Source of the DNA: Bacteroidales bacterium M3
GTDB lineage: Bacteria > Bacteroidota > Bacteroidia > Bacteroidales > Muribaculaceae
DNA: 64,000 bases
Assembly (NCBI GenBank): GCA_001689445.1
Contig: LUJN01000040.1
Coordinates: forward strand, 1 to 64,000
Direction of reading: 5' to 3'
The notes beneath the pieces were generated by a model. It worked only from the letters and a program-made list of their open reading frames with translations, searched no databases and was not told the DNA's origin. Below, piece by piece: positions 36,251 to 44,419 of this stretch (position 1 is its first letter; each line of letters opens with the position of its first letter). The position numbers were made by a program, and so were the translations under genes.

Positions 36251-36593
36251 ATATATAATTGTCTATCTTCAAGACATCCTCGATGCAATAAATGACATTG
36301 AAAGCTGCTTTCAAGAAGTTCCAAGGCGATACGACATTTTTGAAAACAGCATTGCCCTAAGATGCGTGGTGGAACGGAAAACCGAAATTATGGGTGAAGC
36401 ACTAAACCGGATACGGAAAATCGACCCTGCATTCAATATTCCCAATCTAAGGGCTATTATAGATACACGCAATAGAATCATTCATGCCTATGACAGTGTC
36501 CAGCCCGAATTTTTATGGGGATTGGTAATCCGGCATATTCCTGCACTTAAAATTGATATCCAAAAGATATTGACAGAATATGCAGAACATTAG
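36240..36593 (+). CDS. hepT: HepT (HEPN) RNase toxin
   Basis: A 117-residue all-helical HEPN protein. The start is the ATG at 36240, inside the end of mntA. The HepT RX4HXY motif is intact as RNRIIHAY (R77, H82, Y84): Arg and His form the RNase site, and the Tyr is the residue AMPylated by MntA in characterised systems. Also typical is the RCVVERKTEIMGEAL helix. Both partners look intact, so the system should be functional; possible roles are phage defence or stabilisation of an acquired segment. Confidence 0.92.
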   Translation: MPDKYIIVYLQDILDAINDIESCFQEVPRRYDIFENSIALRCVVERKTEIMGEALNRIRKIDPAFNIPNLRAIIDTRNRIIHAYDSVQPEFLWGLVIRHIPALKIDIQKILTEYAEH

Positions 36594-36641
36594 GCGGAGT
36601 TTTCATGTTTCATTGATAGGAATCTAAAGTTTCAACGAATC

Positions 36642-37202
36642 ATGAACTCAAAAGGAAATATTCTCACAAGCACGCTGCTCCTGTTTGTCGGCGTGGCATT
36701 GATAGCCCTCTACAACCGCGTGGAGCTATTCTCATGGATTGTAATAGCGATAGGCATACTCTTTATTCTGCCGAGCCTCTACAACCTCATCGTACTCATC
36801 ATAAGCAAGCGCGACAAGGAACGCACGGCACGCACCCCCGGGATAGTGTCGAGCATCGGCGGCCTGTGCCTCGGCATCTGTATGCTCGTCGATCCCGCCA
36901 TATTTGTCGGCATCCTCGTCTACCTGTTTGCCGCGCTGCTCGTTGTCGGCGGCATCAGCCAGATTGCCCTCATCGCCTATGGCACGGCACCGCTGCGTGC
37001 CCCATGGTGGATGTATATCGTCCCTGTGATAATCACGGGCTTGGGCGTGTGGATGCTCTGCTCCAACATCATCGCCATACAGTCGACCGTGGTGCTAATC
37101 ACAGGCATAGCCTTTGTCATCACGGCCATAAACTCGATATTGGTCTATGTCGGCGCCCGCTCGGTCACCAACAGTCACACCGACATCACTATACAATCCT
37201 AA
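36642..37202 (+). CDS. DUF308 (HdeD-like) membrane protein
   Basis: A 186-residue protein with six closely spaced hydrophobic helices and short loops, the HdeD/DUF308 layout. The central LCLGICMLVDPAIFVGILVY segment is typical of the family. HdeD is linked to acid resistance in E. coli, but the activity of Bacteroidota members is unknown. It follows hepT by 48 bases on the same strand and is followed by a terminator inside a MITE-like element. Confidence 0.85.
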   Translation: MNSKGNILTSTLLLFVGVALIALYNRVELFSWIVIAIGILFILPSLYNLIVLIISKRDKERTARTPGIVSSIGGLCLGICMLVDPAIFVGILVYLFAALLVVGGISQIALIAYGTAPLRAPWWMYIVPVIITGLGVWMLCSNIIAIQSTVVLITGIAFVITAINSILVYVGARSVTNSHTDITIQS

Positions 37203-37219
37203 AATTTCAACCCGTTGAT

Positions 37220-37399
37220 GTGTCAAAATTAGGTGCACGGAATTTATCCTCTCCGAGGAAAAGCTTTTAGCTTGATTTTGTTGCCCCACACAACGCAGAA
37301 GCGAGGAAATCTGACGATTTGCCTCGCTTTTTACTTAGTGTGGGGTTAACTTAAATCAAAGTCTTCGACTTATCTTTGGCCCTGGTGCAATTTTGACAC
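37220..37399. mobile_element. MITE-like element with 11-base terminal inverted repeats
   Basis: GTGTCAAAATT at 37220-37230 and its exact complement AATTTTGACAC at 37389-37399 bound 180 bases with no ORF. Inside is a second inverted pair CCCCACAC (37284-37291) / GTGTGGGG (37338-37345) enclosing a terminator. No target-site duplication is obvious (flanks TTGAT and GGCCC), so mobility is uncertain. Confidence 0.4.
37300..37333 (+). terminator. Intrinsic terminator
   Basis: Stem AGCGAGGAAATC / GATTTGCCTCGCT (one bulged G) with a TGAC loop and a following TTTTTA. It ends the DUF308 transcript. Its loop region ATCTGACGA is the same as in the ilvE terminator. Confidence 0.8.
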
Positions 37400-37418
37400 G
37401 GCCCCATTACTGTGGAGT

Positions 37419-38069
37419 CTACAGGCCGAAACGCTTCCTGACGTACTCGACCACAATGTCGGCGATGTCGTCCATCGGGAGAAGCGACGAATTGAATGTC
37501 AGGTCATAGCTCGCGGCGTCACCCCAGGTCTTGTCGGTGTAGAAGTTGTAGTAGTTGGCACGCAACTTGTTTACCTTCTCGGCCATGGCTCGTGCCTGCT
37601 CGGCAGTAGGCTTGTCGCCGCGCTTCATTATTCGCGCCACACGGTCCTCCATCGAGGCGTGGACAAAAAGGTTGACACAGCGGGGATGATTCCTCAACAC
37701 ATAGTCGGCACTGCGCCCGACTATCACGCATGAATCCTTGGCGGCAAGCGATGTTATGAAATCACTCTGTGCCTTGTAGATGCTATCGTCGGATATGGAA
37801 GTGGAGCCGGAGTAGCACGGCACGGGATTGTAGCCGAAACTGAACGAGAACAGCCCGCTGAGGAACGACGGGGCTTTCTCATCGGCTCGCTCAAAGAACT
37901 CGGCATTGACACCGGATTGGCGTGCCGCCTCGGCCAACAGCTTCTTGTCATAGAATCCTATACCGAGTTTTGACGCGAGCAGACGCCCGAGTTCGCGGCC
38001 TCCGCTGCCAAATTGCCGTCCTATCGTTATGACAAAATTCCTGTCGTTGGCTTTCCCTTCCATAAACAT
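37419..38069 (-). CDS. Cytidylate kinase-like protein
   Basis: A 216-residue P-loop kinase of the cytidylate kinase-like (Cytidylate_kin2) family. The nucleotide-binding region is ITIGRQFGSGGRELGRLLA near the N-terminus, a variant of the Walker A loop, and a later CVIVGRSADYVLR segment is family-typical. The substrate is not proven: relatives are annotated as CMP/dCMP kinases but differ from Cmk. It lies 14 bases downstream of gldN and is probably the last gene of the T9SS operon. MFM leaves 38069 or 38063 as start. Confidence 0.85.
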   Translation of the reverse strand: MFMEGKANDRNFVITIGRQFGSGGRELGRLLASKLGIGFYDKKLLAEAARQSGVNAEFFERADEKAPSFLSGLFSFSFGYNPVPCYSGSTSISDDSIYKAQSDFITSLAAKDSCVIVGRSADYVLRNHPRCVNLFVHASMEDRVARIMKRGDKPTAEQARAMAEKVNKLRANYYNFYTDKTWGDAASYDLTFNSSLLPMDDIADIVVEYVRKRFGL

Positions 38070-38083
38070 GAGATTTTGGAGGA

Positions 38084-39217
38084 CTACTTCTTGCGGCGAC
38101 GCACCGAGCGGGCGGCGTTGCTACTGCTGCTCTCCTTGATTTTTGACTCCTTGACCTGCGACTTCTTTGGCTTACTTTTCTTTGTAGCACGCTTGGTCGA
38201 GCGGCCGCTGCTCTTCTTGACGGCCGCCTCGTCGCGCGACGCTATCATCGTGGAGTCGCCGGCGGCAAGTGCCTCGGCCTGCTCGCGCGCCTCACGTGCC
38301 GCGATAATCTCCTCGCGGGTGGGCACCCACATCTTCTTCTCAAACGTAGTCAGACGCGTCTGTATGCTGTCCTGTGCCCGCTTGCGGTCATCGGGGTCGG
38401 GATAGAGCTGCATCATCGACTTGTTACGCAGATTGCGTGTCTTGTAGATATCCCCCTCGTACATGGCGAGCTGGAAGAAGTCGTCATAGGTGTACTTGGC
38501 GAGGTTGTTGTCGTCATCGACAAATATATATTGCTGGGCGAGATAGGGACGCAGGGCGTCAAACTTGATCCAGAACATCGGGTATTTCACCGCCTCGCCG
38601 CCAAAGTCGCCCGAGCGGTGAAGCACGGGGCATATCGCCTCGACGCGGGTCTTCATGCGGTTGCTGCGCGAGTCCATCTCCCAGCGTTCAAGAATGTAGT
38701 AGCTCAACACCTCATTGGCGGGCACGTCGCTCTCCTCTATGGTGAACTTGGGATTTTTCTCGGTCGAGCCTTTGGCATCGGTGTAAAGCACGTGGAAACG
38801 GTCGAGCATGTCGCGCACCTTTATGCGGTATTCGTCGGTGAACACCTCGCGACCGTCGAGATACTCGTAAGCCGGCACCTCATTGTTGGCAAGCAGGCGC
38901 ATGATGATGCGGAACAGGCTCAATCCCCCCTCGGTAGGCTCCTCGGGAAAATAGAGCGGGGCATTTTTCACATCGTTGAGGTCAAGCTCGCGGTAGATGA
39001 CACGCATCCACGACAGGTCGGCGTCGCTCTTGGGCGACTCCTCGTAGAACTGCTGCATACGCTGCGTCACACCCGCCTCCGACTGCTTGGACTTGTTGCG
39101 GTCATCGGCCCCACGGCGACGCACGACGCTGCTCGACGAGGAATCCTGGGCCATCGCCGACATCATCGTGCCTCCGGCCACAAGTGCCAACAGAATATAT
39201 CTTCTCAATGATTTCAT
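38084..39217 (-). CDS. gldN: Type IX secretion protein GldN/PorN
   Basis: GldN/PorN forms the periplasmic ring with the lipoprotein GldK under the outer membrane in the T9SS. The 377-residue product has a signal peptide (about 1-22, ending SAMA), the family core (about 55-290, with YRELDLNDVKNAPLYFPEEP), and an unusual Lys/Ser/Arg-rich C-terminal extension of about 80 residues (SGRSTKRATKKSKPKK and onward, ending RRRKK). The last gene of the por core, 74 bases after gldM. The gap holds an ACTTTG-type repeat. Confidence 0.9.
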   Translation of the reverse strand: MKSLRRYILLALVAGGTMMSAMAQDSSSSSVVRRRGADDRNKSKQSEAGVTQRMQQFYEESPKSDADLSWMRVIYRELDLNDVKNAPLYFPEEPTEGGLSLFRIIMRLLANNEVPAYEYLDGREVFTDEYRIKVRDMLDRFHVLYTDAKGSTEKNPKFTIEESDVPANEVLSYYILERWEMDSRSNRMKTRVEAICPVLHRSGDFGGEAVKYPMFWIKFDALRPYLAQQYIFVDDDNNLAKYTYDDFFQLAMYEGDIYKTRNLRNKSMMQLYPDPDDRKRAQDSIQTRLTTFEKKMWVPTREEIIAAREAREQAEALAAGDSTMIASRDEAAVKKSSGRSTKRATKKSKPKKSQVKESKIKESSSSNAARSVRRRKK

Positions 39218-39253
39218 ATATCGTTATATTTCCTTTTTATCAATATCTATCAA

Positions 39254-39290
39254 ACTGTGAACTTTGCACTTTGAATTGTGGACTGTGAAC
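39254..39290. repeat. Intergenic ACTTTG-type repeat
   Basis: GAACTTTGCACTTTGAATTGTG flanked by ACTGTGAAC-like sequence on both sides (39254 and 39282). It is related to 21643-21667 and 62893-62913 and lies between gldM and gldN. Confidence 0.55.
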
Positions 39291-39291
39291 G

Positions 39292-40857
39292 TCAGTTCAC
39301 GATGACTTCCATCGCCGGCAACTCGCGCTCGATGCCGTCGGGACCCACAGCCTTGACGCGGGTGATGTAGAACCGCTTGCCGCGCGACAGGCGTCGGAAC
39401 GAGTCCTTCTGACGCTGGGAGAAATTAGGTCCGTTGGAAACCTCGGGGATGGCGTTGCCCATCGAGTCAAAGAACGTGGTCTCGAAACTCAACACGTGAT
39501 ACTTCACGTTGAGCAAGTCATCGTCAATCGCAGCCTCGATACCCGGTGCAGCGAGCAACAGGGTCTTGGCAAACGGCTTCTGCCCCTTGTAACGCTCGGG
39601 ATTGCCCTTGGCGTCATTGTAGGCGATGTAGGGAGTCGGGTCGGGCAACTTGCGCACGCGGAATGAGGTCGTAGCGACCGTCTGCGGGCGACCGTCTACA
39701 TTGGCGGTCACCGTCACGACAGCCTCCGAGCCTACCTTTGTAGGATGAGCAAGCCATGTGTCGCCGTTGCGGGTGAGCGTGCCGTTGGTCATAGTCGCGC
39801 TGACACCCGACATCGGGACGCCCGGCACAGAGATGCTCAACGGATTGTCGATACCGGCATAAAGCACATTCATCATCGTGGCGCTCACGGTGGCGGTAGG
39901 CTCGATGACAGTGTAGCTCGACGAGAAGTCGTGGCGCGTCACCGTCCCGTCGCCGTGGGGCACCTCAAGATACCCCTTGTAGTCAAACGTACCGGTCTGC
40001 CCCGTCACAAGCTCATACAGCCCGTGCTCGTTGGCGAGCTGCTTGCCGTTCACATAGATGAGCGGACGCTGGGTGGTGTCGATGGCGGCAAGCACGATGT
40101 TTGCCGAGTATTTGCTGCCGCGCATCACGTTGCGCGACTGCGGTATCACAAACGCGTTCAGCTGGTTGACACGCACGTCGCCAAGGTCTACATTGGTCAG
40201 CAGCGTGGTGAGGGCCTCACCTTCGGCATATCGCACGTCGTTCTGCAACTTGGTGAGCAGCGTCACGGCAGCCACAACAGGCATGTTGTCAAACATAGAC
40301 TCCTCCCATGTGGACTTGCCGATAGTGCCCTTCTTGTGCTGCGGGGTGGTGGAGAGCGCCTTTGATATGATGGCGCGCTTCACCGAGTCAGTCATTATGG
40401 CGTTGACATATTCACGATATTGTTCGACATTTTGACGCAGACGGCGACCGTTGGCGTTTCCCGGCGCAAGCATCACCACTCCGGCGGCCTCAAGGTCATC
40501 CTTATGGAGGATATCGTCGGGGTTGCCATCCGAGCCGTCAGCCTTGATGACTATCGCGGTCTTCAGGGAGTCGATAAGGTTGTACAGCCCGTCGGTGACA
40601 CGGCGCACCTCGACGGCCTTGTCATACCACACGCCCCCCTTCTCGGGGTTCTGCTCCTTAAACGCCTCAAGCCTGGCAAACAGGGCCTCGTTGCGCTGCG
40701 ACACGTTGTCGTTGGAGCGCGACAGGCCGTCCTCAACCTGCGTGAAGCCGTTGAGCACGTCGCTTGACACGTTGAGGGCCAGCATTGCCGTCAGGACGAT
40801 ATACATGAGGTTTATCATCTTCTGACGCGGTGTGAGCCTTGTACTGTTAGATCCCAT
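39292..40857 (-). CDS. gldM: Type IX secretion/gliding motor protein GldM/PorM
   Basis: GldM forms, with GldL, the proton-driven inner-membrane motor of the T9SS and spans the periplasm to reach the GldKN ring. The 521-residue protein has a single N-terminal transmembrane helix (about 15-35, MINLMYIVLTAMLALNVS) preceded by a short basic cytoplasmic stretch and followed by a coiled region and several periplasmic beta domains ending at the C-terminus (LPAMEVIVN). Length and layout match PorM. Its start at 40857 lies 113 bases from the gldL stop, a gap filled with TAATGCAT repeats. Confidence 0.95.
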   Translation of the reverse strand: MGSNSTRLTPRQKMINLMYIVLTAMLALNVSSDVLNGFTQVEDGLSRSNDNVSQRNEALFARLEAFKEQNPEKGGVWYDKAVEVRRVTDGLYNLIDSLKTAIVIKADGSDGNPDDILHKDDLEAAGVVMLAPGNANGRRLRQNVEQYREYVNAIMTDSVKRAIISKALSTTPQHKKGTIGKSTWEESMFDNMPVVAAVTLLTKLQNDVRYAEGEALTTLLTNVDLGDVRVNQLNAFVIPQSRNVMRGSKYSANIVLAAIDTTQRPLIYVNGKQLANEHGLYELVTGQTGTFDYKGYLEVPHGDGTVTRHDFSSSYTVIEPTATVSATMMNVLYAGIDNPLSISVPGVPMSGVSATMTNGTLTRNGDTWLAHPTKVGSEAVVTVTANVDGRPQTVATTSFRVRKLPDPTPYIAYNDAKGNPERYKGQKPFAKTLLLAAPGIEAAIDDDLLNVKYHVLSFETTFFDSMGNAIPEVSNGPNFSQRQKDSFRRLSRGKRFYITRVKAVGPDGIERELPAMEVIVN

Positions 40858-40869
40858 TTAGTTCAATTT

Positions 40870-40980
40870 TAATGCATAATTCGTTTTTCAATGCATAATT
40901 CTTAATGCATAATGCATAATTAATAGATTCGTCTATAGCTCATTATGCATTGTGCATTGTGCATTATGCATTATGAATTA
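40870..40980. repeat. AATGCATAAT intergenic repeat cluster
   Basis: At least seven copies of AATGCATAAT or its variant GTGCATTGTGCATTATGCAT, with left and right halves inverted so that they can fold on each other. It fills the gldL-gldM gap and includes the last codons of gldL. The same type is at 55666-55820. Confidence 0.75.
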
Positions 40981-41930
40981 TCGGAAGGTGTTTCAGGCAT
41001 CGGGGGGACTACAGGACGGTACATGTTGACTGTCATGGCCGTTATCATCTTCTCGTAGACAGAGTTGAGCTGCTGCATGTAGCGCGCCATCTTCTCAGTC
41101 TCCTCACAGTAGCGTGCGCTCTGTGCCGACGACTTCTCGTACATGTCGCGTATATCCTTTATGCCACGGTTGACGCGGTCGATGGAGTCGAGCTGCGACG
41201 ACACGCTCTTGAGCTGTATCTCGTAGATAGTGTTCAGGCCGCCGATGTTGCGGTTGAGGTCCTGCATCTGCTCCACATATCCGCTTGAGCTGCGGGTGAT
41301 GTTCTCCGAGTTTTCGGTGATGGCACGGTATGACTCAAGCAGCACGTCCGACACCTTGTTGAGAGCCTGAGTGGTGTCGCGCAGGTGCTGCATCTCCTCC
41401 GAGATAGCGGCCATCTCCGACAGATATTGCTGGGTGGCGGTCGTCAACTCGGCCATGCGCGAGAGCTGGTCGCTCGCGGCGGCCATCTTGGCGATGCTCT
41501 CCGACAGCGACAGGGTGTCGGCCTCGCTGAGGTTGATGCCTTGCGGGATGCCGGCGGCATGGCGAGCCTGCTCGCCGCTGACAGCGTGTCCTCCGGCAGC
41601 AGAGCCTGTGCCACCGCCAATCACGATGCCGCCACCGCCGTTGAAGTCGGGACGGTCCTCGGGGTCCTTGGACGACAGGACGGGGAACACCTCCTCCCAG
41701 TTGTAGGACTTGGGGGGACGGTCAAAGGCGGTGAGGATAAACATCAGCACCTCCGTGCCCATACCGATGGAGAGCAGCATGTTGCCGCCGGGGAGGTGAA
41801 GTATCTTGAACAGCGCACCCCAGATGACGATGGCGGCGCCTATACTGTAGGCGAAGTTGAAGAAGCGTTGCCCGTTCTCGCCCGAGAGAAAACGCTCGAT
41901 GCTGTTTTTATATCTTTTGATTTTTCCCAT
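40971..41930 (-). CDS. gldL: Type IX secretion motor protein GldL/PorL
   Basis: The proton-channel subunit of the T9SS motor. Two transmembrane helices (about residues 22-45 and 50-69) carry the two conserved charged residues expected in the membrane: K42 in GALFKILHLPGG and E60 in GMGTEVLMF. A Gly-rich linker and a long cytoplasmic helical domain follow (about 130-300). 319 residues. It starts 48 bases after gldK. The last codons and stop lie inside an AATGCATAAT repeat cluster. Confidence 0.95.
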   Translation of the reverse strand: MGKIKRYKNSIERFLSGENGQRFFNFAYSIGAAIVIWGALFKILHLPGGNMLLSIGMGTEVLMFILTAFDRPPKSYNWEEVFPVLSSKDPEDRPDFNGGGGIVIGGGTGSAAGGHAVSGEQARHAAGIPQGINLSEADTLSLSESIAKMAAASDQLSRMAELTTATQQYLSEMAAISEEMQHLRDTTQALNKVSDVLLESYRAITENSENITRSSSGYVEQMQDLNRNIGGLNTIYEIQLKSVSSQLDSIDRVNRGIKDIRDMYEKSSAQSARYCEETEKMARYMQQLNSVYEKMITAMTVNMYRPVVPPMPETPSDNS

Positions 41931-41978
41931 TGCAGTGTCTTAATGGTCGGTTGATATATTGTCTGAGTGATTGCTGTG

Positions 41979-43424
41979 TTACTTTTTCTTGCCTCCCGTG
42001 CCGCGTGCAAACCCTATCTGGGTGCGCACACAACGGAATCCGATGTAGGAACGTTGCTCGTTCTGATACTCCCACATGCGTATGTCGCTGCGTATGTTGT
42101 GGGCGACATCCTTCCACGAGCCGCCGCGCACAATCTTACGCTTCATGCGGTAGGGGTCCTCCTTGGCCGCGTTGTAGCGGTATTCGGGATTGAGGTCGTT
42201 GGTGAGCTTACCGACGCTCTCGGTGTAGGCCGTCGAGGTCCACTCGCTGACATTACCCGCCATATCGTACAGTCCGAAGTCGTTAGGCGAATAGGTGCCC
42301 ACGCGCGATGTTATTATGTGGCCGTCGCGCACATAGTTGCCCTCGGCCGGCTTGAAGTTGGCATAGAAGCACCCCTTGTCCTCGCTCAGAGGCAGGTCAC
42401 CCTCCCAGGGATACTTGTTCTCCTTGACGCCGGCACGGGCCGCATACTCCCACTCGGCCTCGGTCGGGAGGCGGTAAGGCTCCACGTAGACACCCTCCTT
42501 GCCGAGCGAGCGACGCAGATAATCGGTGCGCCAGTTGGCAAAGGCGTTGGCCTGGTCCCAGCTGACACCGACAACTGGATAGTCGCTGTAGCCGCCGTGG
42601 GAGAAGTACATGCGCACGTAAGGCTCATTATATGCGTTCTCGAAGTCGTTGATCCACGCCGTCGTGTCGGGGTAGACGTTGACTATGTAGGTGTTGAGGA
42701 AGTCGTAGTCGCCCGTGAGGCCACGTGTGATGGTCTCGCGGATTATCTCCCCCTCGTCGTTGATGTAGGCGGTATCCTTGGAGATGACAGGAATATCTGT
42801 GGGCACGGGGCGATCGGTATTGTACTCGCGACGTGCGGGATTGAGACGGTTTTTGCGCTTGGCGGCCTCGGTGTGGTTGAATATCTCGTAGCGGTAATTC
42901 AGCTGCTCGGGGTCAAGCTCTCGTGCGCCCGTGATGGGATTGGTGCGGTATACACTCTCGATGGCGCGAGCCTCGTCCTCGTTGGGGTTGCGCCAGGGTA
43001 TCGCCTTGTTCCAGTTGAGATACGGTTTCACGGGATTACCCTCGCGGTCCTCCTCTATCTTGAAGTCCTCGTTGCCTCCGTAGGCAGGGTCGGCAAGACG
43101 CTCGCGGATAATGGAATCACGCACCCAGAAAACAAACTGCTTGTATTTTGAGTTGGTTATCTCCGTCTCGTCCATCCAGAATCCGTCGACCGACACGCCA
43201 CGGGCATCGGCACGCAGGTTCCAGAGGCTGTCGGCCTCCTGCGGGCCGACCTCCATAGAGCCACGGCTCACGAGCACCATGCCATAGGGAGTAGGCTCGG
43301 CCCACGATGTGCCGCCGACGCCGGTGACCTCGCCGCCGGCACCGCCACCCTTGCTCGACATGGCGCACGATGATATCATCGCCGCCGCAAAGATTGGGAG
43401 AATATAAGTTGCTGTTTTTTTCAT
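41979..43424 (-). CDS. gldK: Type IX secretion lipoprotein GldK/PorK
   Basis: The outer-membrane lipoprotein of the T9SS ring, built on a formylglycine-generating-enzyme (sulfatase-modifying) fold. 481 residues: lipobox ISSC (Cys about residue 20), then the FGE-like core with PYGMVLVSRGSMEVG, the SWDQANAFANWR, YRLPTEAEWEYAARAG and DMAGNVSEWTS blocks, and RGGSWKDVAHNIRSD near the C-terminus. It begins 2 bases after the porP stop, so translation is coupled. Confidence 0.96.
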   Translation of the reverse strand: MKKTATYILPIFAAAMISSCAMSSKGGGAGGEVTGVGGTSWAEPTPYGMVLVSRGSMEVGPQEADSLWNLRADARGVSVDGFWMDETEITNSKYKQFVFWVRDSIIRERLADPAYGGNEDFKIEEDREGNPVKPYLNWNKAIPWRNPNEDEARAIESVYRTNPITGARELDPEQLNYRYEIFNHTEAAKRKNRLNPARREYNTDRPVPTDIPVISKDTAYINDEGEIIRETITRGLTGDYDFLNTYIVNVYPDTTAWINDFENAYNEPYVRMYFSHGGYSDYPVVGVSWDQANAFANWRTDYLRRSLGKEGVYVEPYRLPTEAEWEYAARAGVKENKYPWEGDLPLSEDKGCFYANFKPAEGNYVRDGHIITSRVGTYSPNDFGLYDMAGNVSEWTSTAYTESVGKLTNDLNPEYRYNAAKEDPYRMKRKIVRGGSWKDVAHNIRSDIRMWEYQNEQRSYIGFRCVRTQIGFARGTGGKKK

Positions 43425-43426
43425 AA

Positions 43427-44410
43427 TTACATTATGCGTATGCTCTTGTGTTTGTTTTTGTTTTTTTCCGAGAAGTCCAGCTTGAGACTGTACCCGGCAA
43501 ATATTTCATGGCTCCCGCTGCTTGCCTTTGAGATGGCCGAGAGCGGATAATCATAGCTGTAGCCGAGGAAAAATCCCTTGAATTCGGCGCTCAACATTGC
43601 CGAAACGGCATCATTGAGACGGTAGCCGACACCTGCCGTGAGAAACTTGTTGTACCTCACACGGCCGGTAATCTCGGCCTGGGTGAACGTGAAGTCGCTC
43701 TTGACAAGCACCGATGGCTGTATCTCAAATAACGTGTTTTTTATCGGAATATTGCTGCCTCCCATAAAATATAGCACGCGCCCGGCCTTGAACTCATAGT
43801 TCTTGGCCTCGGAGCCGTCGGTGCTCATCGTTATGGTGGGGGATGTCAGGTGTGTGGCCGATATACCCGCCCAAAACCAGCGGTGGGTGTAGAACACGCC
43901 GGCGGCGATGTCAAACGCCGTGCCGCGTATGTCGGTCGTCGGGATAGCGTCATCGCTCCCCTGATGGTAGTCGTCATCGTCAGGCAACACAACCTCGCTC
44001 CCCTTGAACGACTCGTCGATAAGCCCCAGCTGCACACCGATAGTAAGCTGCCCTTTCCACAGTTTCAGCTTGTAGCCGGCCTGCACGCCCGCGCTCATGT
44101 TCTTGTAGAGGCCCATGCTCTCCTGCTGCAGCACGAGACCGAGGCCAAAACGCTTGTTGAACAGCTTCAGCGGCATGTCGCCCGTGATAAGGAACGTTTT
44201 GGGGGCCTTGGGGATGCCTATCCATTGCAGGCGGCTGCCGGCGCGGATGCGCAGGTAGTCGTTGTTGCCTATAGCCGAGGGATTATAATAGTTGGGCACC
44301 TCAAAATACTGGGTGAACTGCGCGTCGACCTGTGCCCGCAACGTCGCGGGCATGACGACAGCTACCGCCGCGAGCAGGATGGCTATGATATGTCGTGGGG
44401 ATAAACTCAT
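43427..44410 (-). CDS. porP: PorP/SprF family outer membrane protein
   Basis: PorP/SprF proteins are outer-membrane barrels of about 300-340 residues needed for T9SS substrate delivery. The product (327 residues) has a signal peptide (about 1-26, ending LRAQ), then the family-typical QVDAQFTQYFEVPNYYNPSA segment and a barrel with RIRAGSRLQW, and ends with a Lys-rich tail. It sits between porT and gldK (9 and 2 bases), in the same order as the P. gingivalis porPKLMN cluster. Confidence 0.92.
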   Translation of the reverse strand: MSLSPRHIIAILLAAVAVVMPATLRAQVDAQFTQYFEVPNYYNPSAIGNNDYLRIRAGSRLQWIGIPKAPKTFLITGDMPLKLFNKRFGLGLVLQQESMGLYKNMSAGVQAGYKLKLWKGQLTIGVQLGLIDESFKGSEVVLPDDDDYHQGSDDAIPTTDIRGTAFDIAAGVFYTHRWFWAGISATHLTSPTITMSTDGSEAKNYEFKAGRVLYFMGGSNIPIKNTLFEIQPSVLVKSDFTFTQAEITGRVRYNKFLTAGVGYRLNDAVSAMLSAEFKGFFLGYSYDYPLSAISKASSGSHEIFAGYSLKLDFSEKNKNKHKSIRIM

Positions 44411-44419
44411 GATACGGGG

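Noticed and set aside
41967..43151. 394-codon plus-strand frame opposite gldK
   Set aside because: It lies wholly antisense to gldK, which has full family motifs; long antisense frames are expected in GC-rich codon-biased genes.
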